Source: Paenibacillus woosongensis
GTDB lineage: Bacteria; Bacillota; Bacilli; Paenibacillales; Paenibacillaceae
Direction of reading: 5' to 3'
DNA length: 64,000 nucleotides
NCBI RefSeq assembly: GCF_009725165.1
Contig: NZ_WNZW01000010.1
Coordinates: 1 to 64,000, forward strand
In this document: positions 45,438 to 54,466 of the stretch, piece after piece
How positions within the stretch are numbered: the first letter of the stretch is position 1
How the letters are laid out: each line of letters starts with the position of its first letter
The notes under the pieces: model-generated
Told to the model about the DNA's origin: nothing
The model's database searches: none
Seen by the model: the letters and a program-made list of their open reading frames with translations, nothing else
Translations under genes and position numbers: made by a program

Positions 45438-45476
45438 CTGCAGTCAATTGAATATGCTGGTGAAACGTAAGATGTG

Positions 45477-45516
45477 AAGCACACTCTTGGGCATGGCCGA
45501 GGGGTGTGCTTTTTTG
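45477..45516 (+). terminator. Terminator after the GT2-like gene
   Basis: AAGCACAC and GTGTGCTT form the stem, with CTC/GGG-type pairing inside, followed by TTTTT. Confidence 0.88.
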
Positions 45517-45628
45517 CGTTTGGATTGGAACGGATAGGATAAGGTGCTGTTATAAGGTGTGTCCGACGCTAAAGTGGAAGGTTTTTGCAGCATTCGATAC
45601 GGCGAATGAAGGTAGGGACTGGTTTGAT

Positions 45629-45698
45629 TGATGAACTAATTGATGGTAACTGATGAACCAATTGCTGAACCGACTGTTGAACAAACTGATGAACAAAC
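45629..45698. repeat. Tandem 12-bp repeat array
   Basis: TGATGAACTAAT, TGATGGTAAC (two bases short), TGATGAACCAAT, TGCTGAACCGAC, TGTTGAACAAAC and TGATGAACAAAC stand end to end. The word GAACnAA recalls the 13-mer array at 39808. Confidence 0.65.
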
Positions 45699-45723
45699 TA
45701 ATAGCCGACCGACTGGTGAAATA

Positions 45724-45925
45724 ACTGGATTTGTTACATTTAATAACTCCGTTCTTTAGCAAAATGAGTAATTAGCTGGATTTCCTGTATTTAAAAAGCG
45801 GTTGAAAGGGAGGTGAGTCCCAAAAACAATAATTTTGATGCATGAAATACAGTTAGTTCACCTAAGTTCTCGTATAAAAACGAACTAGATACATGAAATA
45901 CATTTAATTCCGTTAGTAGTTGTAC
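45724..45925. repeat. Dispersed repeat, copy B
   Basis: Holds ACTGGATTTGTTACATTTAA, then TTAGCTGGATTTCC-TGTATTTAAAAAGCGG, and downstream text matching copy A. The right part of this spacer (45930-46221) contains no element I recognise, and I could not place a promoter or ComK box for comFA. Confidence 0.6.
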
Positions 45926-46221
45926 TAGAGCAACCCAGGTCATTTTGCTTAAGCGCCAAAGTATCGTGCAGCCTCTTCTTCAAAAGGTTCTTTTTCTGTT
46001 TTAGAAATAGCAGAATGTATTAAAGGCTAGTGATAGGCTGGGCTGGCCCGGGAAGGGCTTGCCGCAGCGCGGATTTTTTAAAAATCTTGGGACAAGGGTT
46101 GGTTTCACGGGTAGGACTGATCTCTTTCGTAAATGCTTCTATCCGTGGTTGTGTATTTTAATAGACGCAAGGTTGTCTTGAAATGAAGATTTGATGCTTA
46201 CATAGCGAAAGGAGGGATCGG

Positions 46222-48444
46222 TTGAAAGTCTGTTTGTACGCAGTTAGATGCCCATCAGAATGGGAGGTGAAAGTCAGCCTGGATTTTGACATTGATCTGG
46301 CGTGGTGGACGCAGGATGGGCGGGTGAATGTGAGTTGGAGAGGCGTGGGGCGGAGCGGGATTGGTCAACAATACACAAGGTTGAAAGGCGGCTGGGAAAA
46401 CGGCACGGAGTTAGCTGGACGGGCGCCTGGGGCCGGGGAGGCGAAGTTTATCCTGCTTCTGGCTGCTGAGCTGCCCTTGGGCTTGGCTGTAGGCCTGCGG
46501 GATGGATTTATGCACCATGCTCGTATGGATGAGTGGGGCGCGCGGGAGTGGAATGAATATTTGCAAGAAGAACTGGCCCGGCGATTTAAGGGTGAATTGG
46601 CGCGTGACAAGTTTTTTCTAGAAAGCTTAGGGCCAGCGCGGCTTATATGGACGAGGGAGAAGGGAATGACGCGAGAAGGACGAGCTATACAGAGGGAAAT
46701 GGGAGAGAGAATAAGTCCGTGGGGAGAGCCGCAAGCGGAACAGGTAGGGAGGCCAACGGCCGAACAGGGTGCGCATTTCGATAGAGGTGGATTGGATAGA
46801 TGCGGTTTGAAGTTGCGGGTGATCGCAGGGAGCGCGTCGCGGTTAGTAGACGCACTGGCGGGGCGGTCGCTGCTGGCCGCGGAGCTGCAGCAGCTCCTGG
46901 CGGAGCGCCTGCCGGAGCTGGCGCCGGCGTGGCGCTCCGCCGCCCAGTACGCGCACCTGCAGGGGCGCGTACAGCTCACCGCGGGCGTGGCCCCGGCCGC
47001 CGCCCGCCACAGCCGTGCCCCGCTGCGCGGCCGGGCACGGCCTCCCCGCTGCCGCCGCTGCGGCAGCGAAGCCTTTCGCTGCACGCCCTGCGGGTCGTGC
47101 GGCCTGAGCAGCTGCGCCTACTGCGAGGCCTGCCTCGCGCTGGGGCGCAGCCGCTCTTGTGCGCTGCTGCTTCGCGGCAGCGCCTGCGCCGTGCCGTCAC
47201 CACCAAGCCCAATGGGCGGCGGTGACGGCACGGCAGGGCCCCCCACCGGGTCCTTGCTGGACCGGTGGGGGCTTAGCCCCGCGCAGCGCGCAGCTGCGGG
47301 GGAGGCGCTGCGCTTCCTGGCGGAGCCGCAGGAAGCGGGCGGGCGCGGCGGCATGCGGGTGCCGCTGCCGCGCAACGCTGCGCCGCATGGCGGCGGCCTT
47401 CCGGCCGGCAAGGCCGCGGCGCATGCGCGAATTCCGCGCTTTCTGCTCTGGGCCGTAACTGGAGCGGGAAAGACGGAAATGATTTTCCCCCTGATTCAAT
47501 ATGCGCTTGATCGCGGTGGGACGGTGCTGGTAGCTACTCCGAGGCGGGACGTTGTTCTGGAGCTGGCTCCCCGGATCGCAAAAGCCTTTCCCGATGAACC
47601 GGCGGCAGTTCTCTACGGAGGCAGCGTCCAGCGCTGGGAGCGGGCGCGGCTCTATCTGGCCACGACCCATCAGCTGCTAAGGTTCCAAGAGGCGTTCGAT
47701 CTTGTCATTATTGACGAGCTGGATGCCTTTCCCTATCATAACGATCCCATGCTGGCTTTTGCGGCAGAGGCTTCCTGCAAACCCGGTGGGCGCTTCATCT
47801 ATTTGTCGGCCACGCCCCCTTTATCTTTACAGCGCGAGATCCGCCAAGGGAGGCTGGCGCACGCAAAGGTTCCGGCAAGATTCCACGGTTATCCGCTGCC
47901 TGTGCCGCGGCGCGTCGCTATGAGCAGCGTAGCGGAGGCTGTACGGCGTCAGCGGCTGCCGGGCTCGCTGCTGCAGCCCTTAAACGAGTCGATTCTGCGA
48001 GGGGCGCAAATTTTTATGTTCGTATCGCGCATCCGGCATATTGATCCCTTTGTTGCTATGCTGCGGCGCAGGTTTTCTGCTCTTTCAATAGAGGGGACTT
48101 CCTCCCAGGATGAGCAGCGCTCCGATAAAGTGCTCAACTTCCGCTCGGGCGAAATTCGCATCCTCGTAACGACAACCATTCTGGAGCGGGGCGTGACCGT
48201 GCCGAAAAGCGATGTATATATTTTGGATGCCGACAGCGAGCTGTTTGACGAAGCCTCCCTCGTGCAAATGGCCGGTCGAGCCGGCCGTTCCAAAGATGAC
48301 CCTGCGGGTATTGTCGTTTTTGCCTCCCCGGAGTGGACCAGGTCTCAGCATGGAGCCGTGAAGCAAATCAAAGCGATGAACAAAATCGCGCTTAAAAAAG
48401 GTTTCCTGCGGCAAGCTGATTCGAAGGCCGGCCAGCCAAGGTAG
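46222..48444 (+). CDS. comFA: ComFA-like late competence DNA helicase with long N-terminal extension
   Basis: ComFA is a cytosolic DEAD-box ATPase that helps pull transforming DNA into the cell. The zinc finger CRRCGSEAFRCTPCG...CAYC (about residue 275) is followed by Walker A AVTGAGKTEM (about 410), IIDELDAF (about 496), YLSATPP, TTTILERGVTVPK and QMAGRAGRS. B. subtilis ComFA has 463 aa; this one has 740, with about 190 residues before the finger region that show no motif I know. The segment 46850-47430 is extremely GC-rich (Ala/Arg/Gly-rich residues 210-400), unlike both ends. TTG 46222 follows AAAGGAGGG. comFB is missing and comFC follows directly. Confidence 0.9.
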   Translation: MKVCLYAVRCPSEWEVKVSLDFDIDLAWWTQDGRVNVSWRGVGRSGIGQQYTRLKGGWENGTELAGRAPGAGEAKFILLLAAELPLGLAVGLRDGFMHHARMDEWGAREWNEYLQEELARRFKGELARDKFFLESLGPARLIWTREKGMTREGRAIQREMGERISPWGEPQAEQVGRPTAEQGAHFDRGGLDRCGLKLRVIAGSASRLVDALAGRSLLAAELQQLLAERLPELAPAWRSAAQYAHLQGRVQLTAGVAPAAARHSRAPLRGRARPPRCRRCGSEAFRCTPCGSCGLSSCAYCEACLALGRSRSCALLLRGSACAVPSPPSPMGGGDGTAGPPTGSLLDRWGLSPAQRAAAGEALRFLAEPQEAGGRGGMRVPLPRNAAPHGGGLPAGKAAAHARIPRFLLWAVTGAGKTEMIFPLIQYALDRGGTVLVATPRRDVVLELAPRIAKAFPDEPAAVLYGGSVQRWERARLYLATTHQLLRFQEAFDLVIIDELDAFPYHNDPMLAFAAEASCKPGGRFIYLSATPPLSLQREIRQGRLAHAKVPARFHGYPLPVPRRVAMSSVAEAVRRQRLPGSLLQPLNESILRGAQIFMFVSRIRHIDPFVAMLRRRFSALSIEGTSSQDEQRSDKVLNFRSGEIRILVTTTILERGVTVPKSDVYILDADSELFDEASLVQMAGRAGRSKDDPAGIVVFASPEWTRSQHGAVKQIKAMNKIALKKGFLRQADSKAGQPR

Positions 48445-48525
48445 GGCTATCGAAATGAAACTTAGTTTGGACAGTCAGTAAAATTGGAGCCAAAGTAATG
48501 CGATGTTAAGGAAAGGAGGATGATT

Positions 48526-49413
48526 ATGAGTATGAGTATGAAACTTGCTGGGAGTATAGCCGAGGACTCCTCTTGCTTATATTCAGAGCATCTTGGGCGA
48601 TTGTTCTCAGGCATGCTGAAACCAATCCATCGATTGCTGAGCCAGGCAGGCAGCCTCTGTTTGGCTTGCGGCAGCAGGATATCCGCACAGATTCCCGGTT
48701 ATCCCGAATTATGCCTGTCCTGCTATTCGAGCATCCCTTGGATTATGCAGCCCCGCTGCCTGGTTTGCGGGCGCCATGTCGGGTGTCCTGATTGCAGCCG
48801 GACGGGAGGAACGCCGCGTTGTTTTGTCATAAACCGCAGCAGTGTGGCGTATAACGCTTCGATGCGTCAATGGCTGGCTCAGTATAAATACCGCGGACAT
48901 GAGGCCTATGGTGATGTTCTCGCGCGCATGATGGGACGAGCTGTAGAGCGAATGAAAAATGAGCTGGGATTTCAGAAATCTTTATTTGATGCGGTTACGT
49001 TTGTGCCTTTGAGTGAAGCAAGATGGGTGGAACGCGGTTTCAATCAGGCAGAACAGTTGGCTAGGGGAGCAGCTTTGACGAGGGGGCGTAACGGAAGCAG
49101 TCTGCCTTTGTTAAACTTGTTGACGCGTACCCGGCATACCGACAAGCAAAGCTTTAAGAGCAGACAGGAAAGGCTTGAAAATATGCAGGGTGTTTTTCAA
49201 GCTTTACCTGATGCCTCTGAACGGCTGGCGGCTGTAGCGGCGCGCTCTGACGGGGCTTTTTCTGAGCATGGCGAAACCATTCGTTTGCTGCTCGTGGATG
49301 ATGTCTATACGACGGGGAGCACGATCAATGCCTGCGCTGCCGTACTGCAAAACATTTGCTCAGAGCTGGGGGGAAGCGGCGAAATTTACAGTTTGACCTG
49401 GGCAAGATCTTAA
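48526..49413 (+). CDS. comFC: ComFC/GntX-family amidophosphoribosyltransferase-like competence protein
   Basis: ComFC is needed for transformation and carries a phosphoribosyltransferase fold; its exact reaction is not settled. The 295-aa protein has an N-terminal four-Cys zinc finger (CLACG...CLSCY...CLVCG...CPDC, about residues 45-90), and the PRPP-binding motif [16 protein letters not shown] near the end (about 255-270). It is longer than the B. subtilis protein (about 240 aa) by roughly 45 residues at the N-terminus. The site GAAAGGAGG overlaps ATG 48520, so I take the next ATG at 48526; 48532 is also possible. Confidence 0.92.
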   Translation: MSMSMKLAGSIAEDSSCLYSEHLGRLFSGMLKPIHRLLSQAGSLCLACGSRISAQIPGYPELCLSCYSSIPWIMQPRCLVCGRHVGCPDCSRTGGTPRCFVINRSSVAYNASMRQWLAQYKYRGHEAYGDVLARMMGRAVERMKNELGFQKSLFDAVTFVPLSEARWVERGFNQAEQLARGAALTRGRNGSSLPLLNLLTRTRHTDKQSFKSRQERLENMQGVFQALPDASERLAAVAARSDGAFSEHGETIRLLLVDDVYTTGSTINACAAVLQNICSELGGSGEIYSLTWARS

Positions 49414-49519
49414 ATATAGCAAAATTCAGTATTTTTGTAGGAAATTATGGACGAACACCCCTGAAATAAGGTAATCTATTTTAAACAGCTTTACGATTGG
49501 ACAAGTAGGGGGAATGGTT

Positions 49520-49936
49520 ATGAATTTGGGAAATTGTCCGCGCTGCGGCAAACTGTTCGCCAATAATTTTAGGGACATCTGTCCATCCTGCATCAAAGAT
49601 ATCGAGAAAGAGTATGAGAAATGTCTTGAATATTTGCGTCAAGAGAAACTGGCTACGATCCAGGAGGTTCATGAGGCGACAGGCGTCTCCGTCAAACAGA
49701 TTACAAAGTTCATTAAAGAGGGACGAATCACTGTAGCCAATAACCCGAATATGATGTACCCTTGTGAGGTCTGCGGTGTGCTTATTCGTGAGAATAATAT
49801 GTGTGATTCCTGCCGTACCCGTCTAACGCGTGATTTGACTGCCGCTGTCAGGGAAGAGGGCGGGGCTAGACAAGCTCATGATGATCGTAACCACAGCGGG
49901 GCTTATGGCGCAGTCGACAAATTCCGTAATCAATAA
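49520..49936 (+). CDS. yvyF: YvyF/TIGR03826 flagellar operon protein
   Basis: This small regulator-like protein opens the flgM operon in Bacillus. The 138 residues hold two zinc ribbons, CPRCGKLF...CPSCIKDIE (about 5-25) and CEVCGVLI...CDSC (about 77-97), with a helix-turn-helix-like core between them (IQEVHEATGVSVKQITKFI). This layout is the hallmark of the family. ATG 49520 is seven bases after TAGGGGG; the ATG at 49514 is too close. Its message ends at the hairpin 50003-50036 or reads through into flgM. Confidence 0.9.
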   Translation: MNLGNCPRCGKLFANNFRDICPSCIKDIEKEYEKCLEYLRQEKLATIQEVHEATGVSVKQITKFIKEGRITVANNPNMMYPCEVCGVLIRENNMCDSCRTRLTRDLTAAVREEGGARQAHDDRNHSGAYGAVDKFRNQ

Positions 49937-49982
49937 TGCCAAAATAACCTATATTATTATTGAAATTCCTAAACTTCGCTAT

Positions 49983-50009
49983 TAACAATGTTTAAACCTA
50001 CGCCGATAA
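49983..50009 (+). promoter_or_regulatory. Sigma-D-type promoter of flgM
   Basis: TAAC (49983-49986), 15 bp, GCCGATAA (50002-50009): seven of eight -10 bases and three of four -35 bases match sigma-D. The -10 doubles as the left arm of the following hairpin. FlgM in Bacillus has a sigma-D promoter. Confidence 0.65.
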
Positions 50010-50036
50010 ACTTAGTAAAGATTATCGGTTTTTTTT
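50003..50036 (+). terminator. Terminator after yvyF, overlapping the flgM promoter
   Basis: CCGATAA (50003-50009) and TTATCGG (50022-50028) pair around 12 bases and are followed by eight T. Only transcripts that begin upstream carry both arms. Confidence 0.75.
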
Positions 50037-50058
50037 ATTTGAAACGAGGTGAATGAAT

Positions 50059-50352
50059 TTGAAAATCAATGAGACAGGTCGAATTAACGGGGTCAATCCG
50101 TATCAACGCAACGTTGAGAATCGGGATACTTCAGTAGATAAGAAGAAGCAAAGGGACCAGCTATCGATTTCTTCGGAGGCCAGAATCATGCTTGAAGAGC
50201 ACAATCAAGTTCAAGACCCTAAGCGGATGGAGCGAATTGCTGAGTTAAAGAAGGCAGTATCCACGGGGACGTATCATGTTGAAGCCAACAAGCTAGCGGA
50301 GAAACTGGCGCCGTACTTCAAATCATTTGTTGATCCGGGGGATTCCAAGTGA
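50059..50352 (+). CDS. flgM: Anti-sigma-D factor FlgM
   Basis: FlgM binds and silences sigma-D until the hook is complete. The 97-aa protein begins MKINETGRINGVNPYQRN, matching the B. subtilis N-terminus. The middle and end (DQLSISSEARIML, RIAELKKAVSTGTYHVEANKLAEKL) form the sigma-binding helices. I choose TTG 50059, eight bases after GAGGTG, over ATG 50053, which is too close to it and lacks the family start. The stop overlaps flgN by four bases. Confidence 0.93.
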   Translation: MKINETGRINGVNPYQRNVENRDTSVDKKKQRDQLSISSEARIMLEEHNQVQDPKRMERIAELKKAVSTGTYHVEANKLAEKLAPYFKSFVDPGDSK

Positions 50353-50849
50353 GCGTACAGAACGTAATCGATGTTTTGCATCAGACGGATGAAATGTATC
50401 GGAAGATCATTGAACTTGGCAAGGAAAAGCAGCAGGCCATTATGGATAACGATATTGCTCTTTTGACAAAGCTGATGAACCAAGAGGCTCGTCTGCTCAA
50501 ACAAACCGAGGAGCTTGACGAGCTGCGCGAACAAGCCGCACTGCAGTTTTTGCAGGAAAAGGGGATTCGTTCTCAGCTTAAATTAACGATTACCGAAATG
50601 ACTCGTCTCGTATTCGATGTTACGGAGAAGCAGCAGCTGCTGGCCGCTCAGGCCCAGCTGTCGGATACGCTAAGAGAGCTGAAGCGCTTGAACGGGATAA
50701 ACAAGGAACTGGTCGAACAGTCCTTAACATTCATAGATTACAGTCTCAATTTGTTTGTGAGCGAGCCGGAGGATGACATGATGTACCGCGATCCTTCGAA
50801 GCAGCATGCTGCGCAGAAGCCACGCAGTTTTTTTGATACGAGAGCCTAA
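50349..50849 (+). CDS. flgN: Flagellar export chaperone FlgN
   Basis: FlgN escorts the hook-filament proteins FlgK and FlgL to the export gate. The 166 residues are almost wholly helical with a Leu/Glu/Gln-rich coiled coil (about 10-145). Length and position between flgM and flgK match YvyG of B. subtilis (160 aa). GTG 50349 overlaps the flgM stop (GTGA). Confidence 0.92.
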   Translation: MSVQNVIDVLHQTDEMYRKIIELGKEKQQAIMDNDIALLTKLMNQEARLLKQTEELDELREQAALQFLQEKGIRSQLKLTITEMTRLVFDVTEKQQLLAAQAQLSDTLRELKRLNGINKELVEQSLTFIDYSLNLFVSEPEDDMMYRDPSKQHAAQKPRSFFDTRA

Positions 50850-50872
50850 AAGGATAGGAGTGAAATAACGAA

Positions 50873-52438
50873 ATGAGATCTACTTTTCATACACTTGAAG
50901 TTGGTAAGCGAGGAGTCGTTGCCCAGCAAACAGCCTTGGCCACAACGGGACATAATATCACGAATGCTAACGCGCCGGGTTATTCTCGTCAAGTAGCCAA
51001 GATGGCAGCGGCAAGACCGATTGAATTTCCAGGGATGACCCGTTCGACGAACCCGAACCAGCTCGGGATGGGCGTCGAAGTTACTAGCATTAAACGGATT
51101 CGTGATTTCCTGCTGGATATCGAATATCGGAATCAAAACTCTGATTTGTCGACCTGGATTGTGAAGCAAGAGACGTTATCCAACGTTGAGGGTATTTTTA
51201 ACGAACCTTCAGAGAATAGCATTGCCACGAGTATTTCGGAATTCTGGAATGCTTGGCAGCAGCTTAGCAAAAATCCGAGCAGCACCGACCTGTCTGCCAG
51301 AACGGTAGTTCAGCAGAAGGCGATCGCTCTTACAGAAACATTTAATCATATTGCCTCTCAGCTCAACACACTGCAAAACAACCTGACTCAGCGGATTGAT
51401 GTCAAGGTGGCTGAAGTGAACAATACAGTGCAGCAAATTTCGGATTTAACGATTATGATTAACCGGGTGGAAGGGCTTGGCGATAACGCTAATGACTTGC
51501 GCGACCAAAGGGACTTGCTGATCGACCAGCTCTCTACGCTGGGGAACTTGCAAGTGATAGAGACCGATGACAACTACCAGGTCATTTTTGGCGATGTCAT
51601 GGTCGTGGACGGTATTCAGCCGCCTACGGAGTTTGCTTTGGCTAACGTTAACGCTCTTACAAGAGGGGAAATTGCCGGTTATGTGGAATCCCGCGACGTT
51701 CATGTCCAGAACTATATTACTCAGATGAACGTGATGGCGAATACGCTTGCTACGGGAAAAATTGAAGTGACCTTGCCTGCGGGATCGATTTTGCCTCCGG
51801 GAGTTACCATTCCTGGTGCGGTGATGGATCCAACGAATCCAAGAAAGCTTGCTCAGGACACTAAGCATACTGTGGACGGCTTGAATGGATTGCACAAGCT
51901 GGGTTATACCCTTCAGGAGCCGGCGACGGCGGGCAAAGACTTTTTCGTTGCCGTAGGAGGGGGCGTAATTACAGCAGCCAATATCCGCATTAATCCTGAA
52001 ATTGCCGATAACCTGGCTAATATTGCGGCTGCTATGCGAACGGAGCAGGTCACCCAGAATGGGGTTACTACAGAGAAAGTTCTGCAGGGGAATGGCGATC
52101 TGGCATTAATGATCGCTTCACTAGCTGAGGGCAAGTTTGATTATCGCGGCCAGAATGGCGCGATTACGAATGAAGGGACCTTCGCCGGCTACTTGCAATC
52201 GGTCATTGCCCAGCTAGGGACAGACTCAGATGATGCCTACCGGATGGTACAGAATGGCACCTTGTTGTCCGATCATGCGGATCGACTGCGTCAAGCGGTA
52301 AGCAGTGTCTCGCTGGATGAAGAAATGTCAGATATGATCAGGTTCCAGCATGCTTATAGCGCTTCTGCCCGCGTCATGACGACGATTGATGAAATGCTCG
52401 ATAAATTGATTAACGGCACCGGGATTGTCGGTAGATAG
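50873..52438 (+). CDS. flgK: Flagellar hook-associated protein 1, FlgK
   Basis: FlgK is the first of two junction proteins between hook and filament. The 521-aa product has the N-terminal motif TLEVGKRGVVAQQTALATTGHN with NITNANAPGYSRQ and the C-terminal coiled segment SVSLDEEMSDMIRFQHAYSAS, the hallmarks of the family; B. subtilis FlgK has 507. ATG 50873 follows TAGGAGTG. The variable middle part (about 150-420) contains a GATAGKDFFVAVGGG-type region seen only in HAP1 proteins. Confidence 0.95.
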   Translation: MRSTFHTLEVGKRGVVAQQTALATTGHNITNANAPGYSRQVAKMAAARPIEFPGMTRSTNPNQLGMGVEVTSIKRIRDFLLDIEYRNQNSDLSTWIVKQETLSNVEGIFNEPSENSIATSISEFWNAWQQLSKNPSSTDLSARTVVQQKAIALTETFNHIASQLNTLQNNLTQRIDVKVAEVNNTVQQISDLTIMINRVEGLGDNANDLRDQRDLLIDQLSTLGNLQVIETDDNYQVIFGDVMVVDGIQPPTEFALANVNALTRGEIAGYVESRDVHVQNYITQMNVMANTLATGKIEVTLPAGSILPPGVTIPGAVMDPTNPRKLAQDTKHTVDGLNGLHKLGYTLQEPATAGKDFFVAVGGGVITAANIRINPEIADNLANIAAAMRTEQVTQNGVTTEKVLQGNGDLALMIASLAEGKFDYRGQNGAITNEGTFAGYLQSVIAQLGTDSDDAYRMVQNGTLLSDHADRLRQAVSSVSLDEEMSDMIRFQHAYSASARVMTTIDEMLDKLINGTGIVGR

Positions 52439-52449
52439 GAGATGAGTAC

Positions 52450-53352
52450 ATGCGTATCACTCAGTCTATGATGAGTAGATCGATGATGAGCAATCTGCAA
52501 AATAACTTCAAACGACTGGACAAGCACCAGGAACAGCTGATGACGAACCGGCGGCTTAATCGTCCGTCCGATGACCCCGCTGGCGTTGCAAGTGCGCTGC
52601 AATACCGTGGCGAGATTAGCTCCACTACTCAATTTGAGGAAAATGTGGAAGATGCGAATTCGTGGATGCAATTTACCGACAGCGTCTTGATGGAGACAAC
52701 GAATATCATTCAGCGGCTGGCCGAACTAGCTGTACAAGGAGGAACGGACACTGTTCCAGAGGACGCCAGAAACAATATTAAGCAAGAAGTAGATCAACTT
52801 TATGAACAGCTTGTTTCATTAGGCAACTCGCAATTTAAGGGGAAATACATTTTTAACGGGGAAAGGGTAAATGAAGCTCCTTATCCGAGTGACCCGGCAA
52901 ATATGGCTTATAGTTTGGACGAAGGCGTGGTTCAATATCAAATCGGAGCAGGTATCTATGTACCGGTAAATATGCTAGGTGATAAAGTGTTTGGAGCCTA
53001 CGGTGATAATACAGGATTATTTAAAGTGCTGGATGATTTTAAAAATGCTCTAAATGACACTAGTCCAGCGGGAACTGCTGCAATTCAAAATGCTATTCCA
53101 GCCCTGCAGGAGAATTTAGAAAGAGTGATTACTGCGCAGGCAGAGATTGGCGGCAAGCAAAATCGGCTGGAGTTCTCAATGAGCCGGTTGAATGATTTGA
53201 ATCTGAATTATATATCCCTGCAGTCTTTAACAGAAGATGCGGATATGCCAGCAGTTATAACTGAGCTTAAGACTGCAGAAAGTATCTATCAAGCTTCGCT
53301 TGATACTATGGCACGCATTATTCGCCCAAGTTTGTTGGATTTCCTGCGATAG
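52450..53352 (+). CDS. flgL: Flagellar hook-associated protein 3, FlgL
   Basis: FlgL joins FlgK to the first flagellin subunits. The 300-aa protein shares flagellin ends: MRITQSMMSRSMMSNLQNN and NRRLNRPSDDPAGVASALQYR at the start, and ITELKTAESIYQASLDTMARI at the end. Length matches B. subtilis (298). It begins 11 bp after flgK behind TAGGAG and belongs to the same transcript. Confidence 0.95.
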   Translation: MRITQSMMSRSMMSNLQNNFKRLDKHQEQLMTNRRLNRPSDDPAGVASALQYRGEISSTTQFEENVEDANSWMQFTDSVLMETTNIIQRLAELAVQGGTDTVPEDARNNIKQEVDQLYEQLVSLGNSQFKGKYIFNGERVNEAPYPSDPANMAYSLDEGVVQYQIGAGIYVPVNMLGDKVFGAYGDNTGLFKVLDDFKNALNDTSPAGTAAIQNAIPALQENLERVITAQAEIGGKQNRLEFSMSRLNDLNLNYISLQSLTEDADMPAVITELKTAESIYQASLDTMARIIRPSLLDFLR

Positions 53353-53363
53353 GAGGGGTTTGA

Positions 53364-53936
53364 ATGCAAGTTCCTCGCATACAAATTCAACAGGGTTTTA
53401 GTAGGCTGGCCTTAGAAACAACGAAAGGTCAATGGAGTATTGAGCAGCCGAGGCCATCGTTAAATTTGCATCAAGAGCCGGGTAAATTAGAAATGGAGCG
53501 ATCCAGGCCTACACTCGAAATTGATGCAAGGAAGGCCTGGTCCGCTTTAGGCAAAGCGAAGTTTGACGAATTTACTGATCGTGTATCTCAAAGTTCGTTA
53601 GAATCTTCCATGCAAAATGTCGCAGAGATTGCCCAAGCAGGCGACCGGATGATGGCTTTTCATCAACCCGGAAATGCATTTGCCGAAATCGCGAGACAAA
53701 ATGCATTGAAAGATCGGCCGATTCAATTTATGGGGCCGCCGGACTACGATAACGTGGACGTTACATTTACTCCCGGATCTTTAAATATGAACTATTTGCC
53801 TGGCGGAGTAAGTGCAGATCCCGTTATTCGCAAGCCTGTAGTGGACTATTATCCTGGCAAAGTTAATCCGTATCTAATACAGAAAAATTTTATATTTATG
53901 ACGGCAACGAACCGGCATTTGGATGAGGTTGTCTGA
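53364..53936 (+). CDS. yviE: YviE/DUF6470 protein of the flagellar operon
   Basis: The 190-aa product begins MQVPRIQIQQGFSRLALETTKGQWSIEQ, the start typical of YviE, and has the repeated phrase RPTLEIDARKAW. The protein is cytosolic by sequence and its role is unknown. It lies between flgL and fliW, as in B. subtilis. The AGGAGGGG site is well placed. A hairpin follows, so this may be the end of the flgM transcript. Confidence 0.9.
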   Translation: MQVPRIQIQQGFSRLALETTKGQWSIEQPRPSLNLHQEPGKLEMERSRPTLEIDARKAWSALGKAKFDEFTDRVSQSSLESSMQNVAEIAQAGDRMMAFHQPGNAFAEIARQNALKDRPIQFMGPPDYDNVDVTFTPGSLNMNYLPGGVSADPVIRKPVVDYYPGKVNPYLIQKNFIFMTATNRHLDEVV

Positions 53937-53946
53937 TTAATCCAGT

Positions 53947-53987
53947 AAAATAGCTATAATGAAGGAATTTCATATAGCTATTTTTTT
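53947..53987 (+). terminator. Terminator between yviE and fliW
   Basis: AAAATAGCTATA and TATAGCTATTTT form a stem with ATGAA/TTCAT inside and a T-run behind. It implies fliW-csrA has its own promoter or relies on read-through; TATAAT at 53955-53960 lies inside the left arm, but no -35 fits well. Confidence 0.82.
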
Positions 53988-54007
53988 GAATTGAAGGAGG
54001 TATTCCT

Positions 54008-54466
54008 GTGATTGTACAAACAGCAAGATTTGGAAACATTGAAGTTTATCCTGATACTACATGGGATTTTTCCGTTCCGATTTTAGGGTTTGAAGAGTAT
54101 AGAAGCTTTGTGGGCATTACACAAGAGGATAGCCCTTTTGAATTTATTCAGTCCCTGGAGGAGGGAAATTTAACTTTTGTATTAACCGACCCATTTGTGT
54201 TCTATCCGGAATATGAATTTACGCTGGAACAGCGTTGGCGCGATATTCTGCAAATTGAAAAGGAAGATGAGGTCATCGTTCGATCTGTAGTTACTGTAAG
54301 ATCTCCTTCCGATATTACCTTAAACTTAAAGGCGCCGATCATTATGAATCCTAAATCGAGAAAAGCTGCTCAAATTATACTTGAACAGTCTGTGTATGAA
54401 ACCCGACATCCGCTGAACAAAATTGAAGATCAGGAGGGACGCCATGCTGATACTGTCGAGAAATAA
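54008..54466 (+). CDS. fliW: Flagellar assembly factor FliW
   Basis: FliW binds CsrA and flagellin in turn: once flagellin is exported, free FliW traps CsrA and lets hag be translated. The 152-aa protein shows FGNIEVYPDTTWDFSVPILGFEEYR, the typical start, and IIMNPKSRKAAQIILEQ near the end. GTG 54008 follows GAAGGAGGT. The stop overlaps the csrA start by 23 bases, so production of the two is linked. Confidence 0.95.
   Translation: MIVQTARFGNIEVYPDTTWDFSVPILGFEEYRSFVGITQEDSPFEFIQSLEEGNLTFVLTDPFVFYPEYEFTLEQRWRDILQIEKEDEVIVRSVVTVRSPSDITLNLKAPIIMNPKSRKAAQIILEQSVYETRHPLNKIEDQEGRHADTVEK

Noticed and set aside
46365..47670. Several long overlapping frames on both strands in the GC-rich part of comFA
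   Set aside because: High GC reduces stop codons by chance; the products are low-complexity Arg/Ala/Ser.
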